Positions 59,768 to 61,998 of a DNA stretch of 61,998 bases are shown in pieces (within the stretch, counting starts at the first letter, position 1; every line of letters begins with the position of its first letter). Both the position numbers and the translations under genes were made by a program. A model generated the notes under the pieces. It was not told where the DNA came from. It made no database searches and saw nothing but the letters and a program-made list of their open reading frames with translations. The stretch lies in NCBI RefSeq assembly GCF_034090345.1, contig NZ_JAXDSS010000135.1, positions 1-61,998 of the forward strand, given 5' to 3'. Source of the stretch: Peptoniphilus sp034090345 (lineage in GTDB: Bacteria; Bacillota; Clostridia; Tissierellales; Peptoniphilaceae).

Positions 59768-61837
59768 ATGGCTCGTGATATACCTTTAAATAGAGTAAGA
59801 AATATTGGTATCATGGCTCATATCGATGCCGGAAAGACCACTACTACTGAACGTATACTTTATTATTCAGGTAAAATCCATAAAATAGGCGAAACACATG
59901 AAGGTGGAGCGCAAATGGACTGGATGGAACAAGAGCAAGAGAGAGGTATCACAATTACCTCAGCTGCAACAACTGCAAACTGGAAAGATCATAGACTTAA
60001 TATTATTGATACTCCGGGACACGTTGACTTCACTGTAGAAGTAGAGAGATCTCTAAGAGTTCTTGATGGTGCAGTAGCCTTGTTTGATGCAAAGAGTGGT
60101 GTAGAACCACAATCTGAAACTGTTTGGAGACAAGCAGATAGATATGGAGTACCTAGAATTGCACATATCAATAAAATGGACGTTACAGGAGCTGATTTCT
60201 TTAGATCAGTTGATACAATAGATAAAAAATTACAAGGTAACCCGGTGCCTATTCAAATTCCAATGGGAGCTGAAGACACATTTATCGGTATGATTGACCT
60301 TGTAGAAATGAAAGCTGAAATCTACAAGAATGATGACGGTACAGAAATTGAAGTTACTGAAATTCCTGAAGAATACAAAGCTCAAGCAGAAGAATATAGA
60401 GAAAACTTAATTGACAAGGTTGCGGAGTTTGATGAAGAACTTATGATGGCATACCTTGAAGGGGAAGAAATCTCTAAAGAACAAATTAAAAAAGCTATAA
60501 GAAAAGGTACAGTAGATGTTAAGATAACACCATGTACTTGTGGATCTTCTTATAAGAACAAAGGGGTACAATTACTTCTTGACGCTATTATAGATTATCT
60601 ACCATCACCATTAGATATTCCGGCAATCAAGGGAACTGATGATGACGGGGAACCTATAGAAAGACACGCTTCAGATGAAGAACCACTATCAGCATTAGCA
60701 TTTAAGATCGTTTCTGACCCATTCGTTGGTAAATTAGCTTACTTTAGAGTTTACTCTGGAGTATTGAAATCAGGATCTTATGTGTATAACTCAACTAAAG
60801 GCAAGAGAGAAAGAATCGGACGTATTCTTTTAATGCATGCCAATAAGAGAGAAGAAATTGATGAAGTATATGCAGGAGAAATCGCTGCAGCTGTTGGTCT
60901 AAAAGACACTACAACAGGTGATACACTTTGTGATGAAAAATCAAAAGTAATTCTTGAAAAAATGGAATTCCCAGAACCGGTAATTTCTGTTGCTATTGAA
61001 CCAAAATCAAAAGCATCTCAAGAAAAAATGGGTATCGCACTTCAAAAATTAGCAGAAGAAGACCCAACATTCAGAACATACACTGACGAAGAAACAGGTC
61101 AAACTATAATCGCAGGTATGGGAGAGCTTCACCTTGACATTATTGTAGATAGACTTCTAAGAGAATTCAAAGTTGAAGCAAATATAGGTAATCCACAAGT
61201 ATCTTATAGAGAATCTATTACTACAGCTTCTGAAGGCGAAGGTAAATACGTTCGTCAATCAGGTGGACGTGGACAATACGGTCACTGTAAGATCAGAGTT
61301 ACACCTCTTGAACCAGGTTCAGGATTTGTATTCGAAAACAACATTGTTGGGGGTGCTATTCCTAAGGAATTCATCGGACCTACACAACAAGGTATCGAAG
61401 AAGCAATGCAATCAGGTGTACTTGGTGGATATGAAGTATTGGACGTTAAAGTTGAATTATATGATGGTTCTTACCATGATGTCGACTCTTCAGAAATGGC
61501 ATTTAAGATAGCAGGATCAATGGCATTGAGAGATGCACTTGCAAAAGCAAATCCGGTACTTCTTGAACCAACAATGAAAGTAGAAATAACAACTCCGGAA
61601 GAATACATGGGAGATGTTATCGGAGATATAAACTCAAGACGTGGAAGAATGGAAGGTATGGAACTTGTAAATGGTGCGCAAATCATAACAAGCTATGTAC
61701 CACTGGCAGAGATGTTTGGATATGCAACATCACTTCGTTCAAACACACAAGGTAGAGCTAACTACTCTATGCAATTTGACCACTATGAACCAGTACCTAA
61801 GAACATTTCTGACGAAGTTCTTGGAGACAAAAAGTAA
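59768..61837 (+). CDS. fusA: Elongation factor G
   Basis: Translocation GTPase, 689 residues. G1 AHIDAGKTT, G2 RGITITSAA, G3 DTPGHVDF, G4 NKMD, followed by domains II-V (GMGELHLDIIVDRL, SGGRGQYGHCKIRV, INSRRGRMEGME). A single str-linked fusA of this type is the housekeeping EF-G. GGGAGGAAG precedes the ATG. Confidence 0.97.
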   Translation: MARDIPLNRVRNIGIMAHIDAGKTTTTERILYYSGKIHKIGETHEGGAQMDWMEQEQERGITITSAATTANWKDHRLNIIDTPGHVDFTVEVERSLRVLDGAVALFDAKSGVEPQSETVWRQADRYGVPRIAHINKMDVTGADFFRSVDTIDKKLQGNPVPIQIPMGAEDTFIGMIDLVEMKAEIYKNDDGTEIEVTEIPEEYKAQAEEYRENLIDKVAEFDEELMMAYLEGEEISKEQIKKAIRKGTVDVKITPCTCGSSYKNKGVQLLLDAIIDYLPSPLDIPAIKGTDDDGEPIERHASDEEPLSALAFKIVSDPFVGKLAYFRVYSGVLKSGSYVYNSTKGKRERIGRILLMHANKREEIDEVYAGEIAAAVGLKDTTTGDTLCDEKSKVILEKMEFPEPVISVAIEPKSKASQEKMGIALQKLAEEDPTFRTYTDEETGQTIIAGMGELHLDIIVDRLLREFKVEANIGNPQVSYRESITTASEGEGKYVRQSGGRGQYGHCKIRVTPLEPGSGFVFENNIVGGAIPKEFIGPTQQGIEEAMQSGVLGGYEVLDVKVELYDGSYHDVDSSEMAFKIAGSMALRDALAKANPVLLEPTMKVEITTPEEYMGDVIGDINSRRGRMEGMELVNGAQIITSYVPLAEMFGYATSLRSNTQGRANYSMQFDHYEPVPKNISDEVLGDKK

Positions 61838-61858
61838 GATCTTTAAGGAGGAATTACA

Positions 61859-61998
61859 ATGGCTAAAGCTAAATTTGAAAGAAACAAACCACACGTAAAC
61901 ATAGGAACAATAGGACACGTAGACCACGGAAAAACAACACTAACAGCAGCAATAACACTAGTACTAAACAAAAGATTCGGAAGCGGAGAATTCGTAGA
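61859..61998 (+). CDS. tuf: Elongation factor Tu (partial, runs off the window)
   Basis: The first 46 codons read MAKAKFERNKPHVNIGTIGH, then VDHGKTTLTAAITLVLNKRF (G1 GHVDHGKTT), typical of EF-Tu. AAGGAGG precedes the ATG, 21 bases after fusA. Codon use is markedly different from most genes of the window: Leu is only CTA, and Asn, His and Lys are strongly AAC, CAC and AAA, as expected for one of the most expressed genes. Confidence 0.95.
   Translation, partial: MAKAKFERNKPHVNIGTIGHVDHGKTTLTAAITLVLNKRFGSGEFV

Overview
The window is a chromosomal segment of an AT-rich, low-GC Gram-positive anaerobe. Pointers are strong purine-rich ribosome binding sites before nearly every gene, AGA as the dominant arginine codon, a long Bacillus-type SRP RNA with an Alu domain, a 137-residue S12 protein, a cggR-gapA-pgk-tpiA-gpmI-eno operon, feoAAB, a Na+-translocating decarboxylase beta subunit and a selenouridine synthase. 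My best guess is a member of the Tissierellia/Peptoniphilaceae (Peptoniphilus/Parvimonas-like). That is inference from gene content and style, not a database match.

Layout. 1-512: the 3' part of a decayed group II intron without a reverse transcriptase. 719-10497: threonine ammonia-lyase, convergent mnmH, a macA-macB-type ABC exporter operon running into a THUMP-type rRNA methyltransferase, a PAS-PP2C phosphatase and pgi. 10679-17739: one operon of an AraC regulator, a heterodimeric ABC transporter, an MptD/Trep_Strep-type ECF S component, a T component and a double ATPase broken by a +1 frameshift. 17866-20297: nitroreductase, a possible orphan small RNA, birA, tRNA-Ser(GGA) and SRP RNA. 20467-23290: a ferrous-iron uptake operon behind a palindromic operator. 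23483-28460: gltX, ahpC-ahpF, an S41 peptidase scrap, two small membrane proteins. 28546-36219: the CggR-controlled glycolytic operon ending in a SixA-like phosphatase and a hotdog thioesterase.

36376-45029: a decarboxylase beta subunit with a mini-gamma peptide, murJ, a DUF2325 protein, glutaminase with an AGCS symporter, a membrane-anchored XRE regulator and an IclR regulator. 45244-47467: the most unusual locus, an NRAMP-fold transporter without the metal-binding residues paired with a ureohydrolase homologue that lacks a bridging metal-ligand Asp and the catalytic His, divergent from the IclR gene. 47542-49784: a 50-bp tandem-repeat block, a class II Fic protein and an ICMT-like membrane methyltransferase. 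49915-61998: core transcription and translation genes rpoB-rpoC, a lipoprotein, then rpsL-rpsG-fusA and the start of tuf.

The genes fall into functional blocks: central carbon flow (pgi plus the complete lower glycolysis operon), iron supply (feo, probably also the AraC-ABC-ECF cluster), peroxide defence (AhpCF), amino-acid catabolism (IlvA/TdcB, glutaminase plus symporter, the ureohydrolase locus) and the rpo/str housekeeping loci. Several starts were chosen by ribosome binding site and family length rather than by longest reading frame, as noted per entry.
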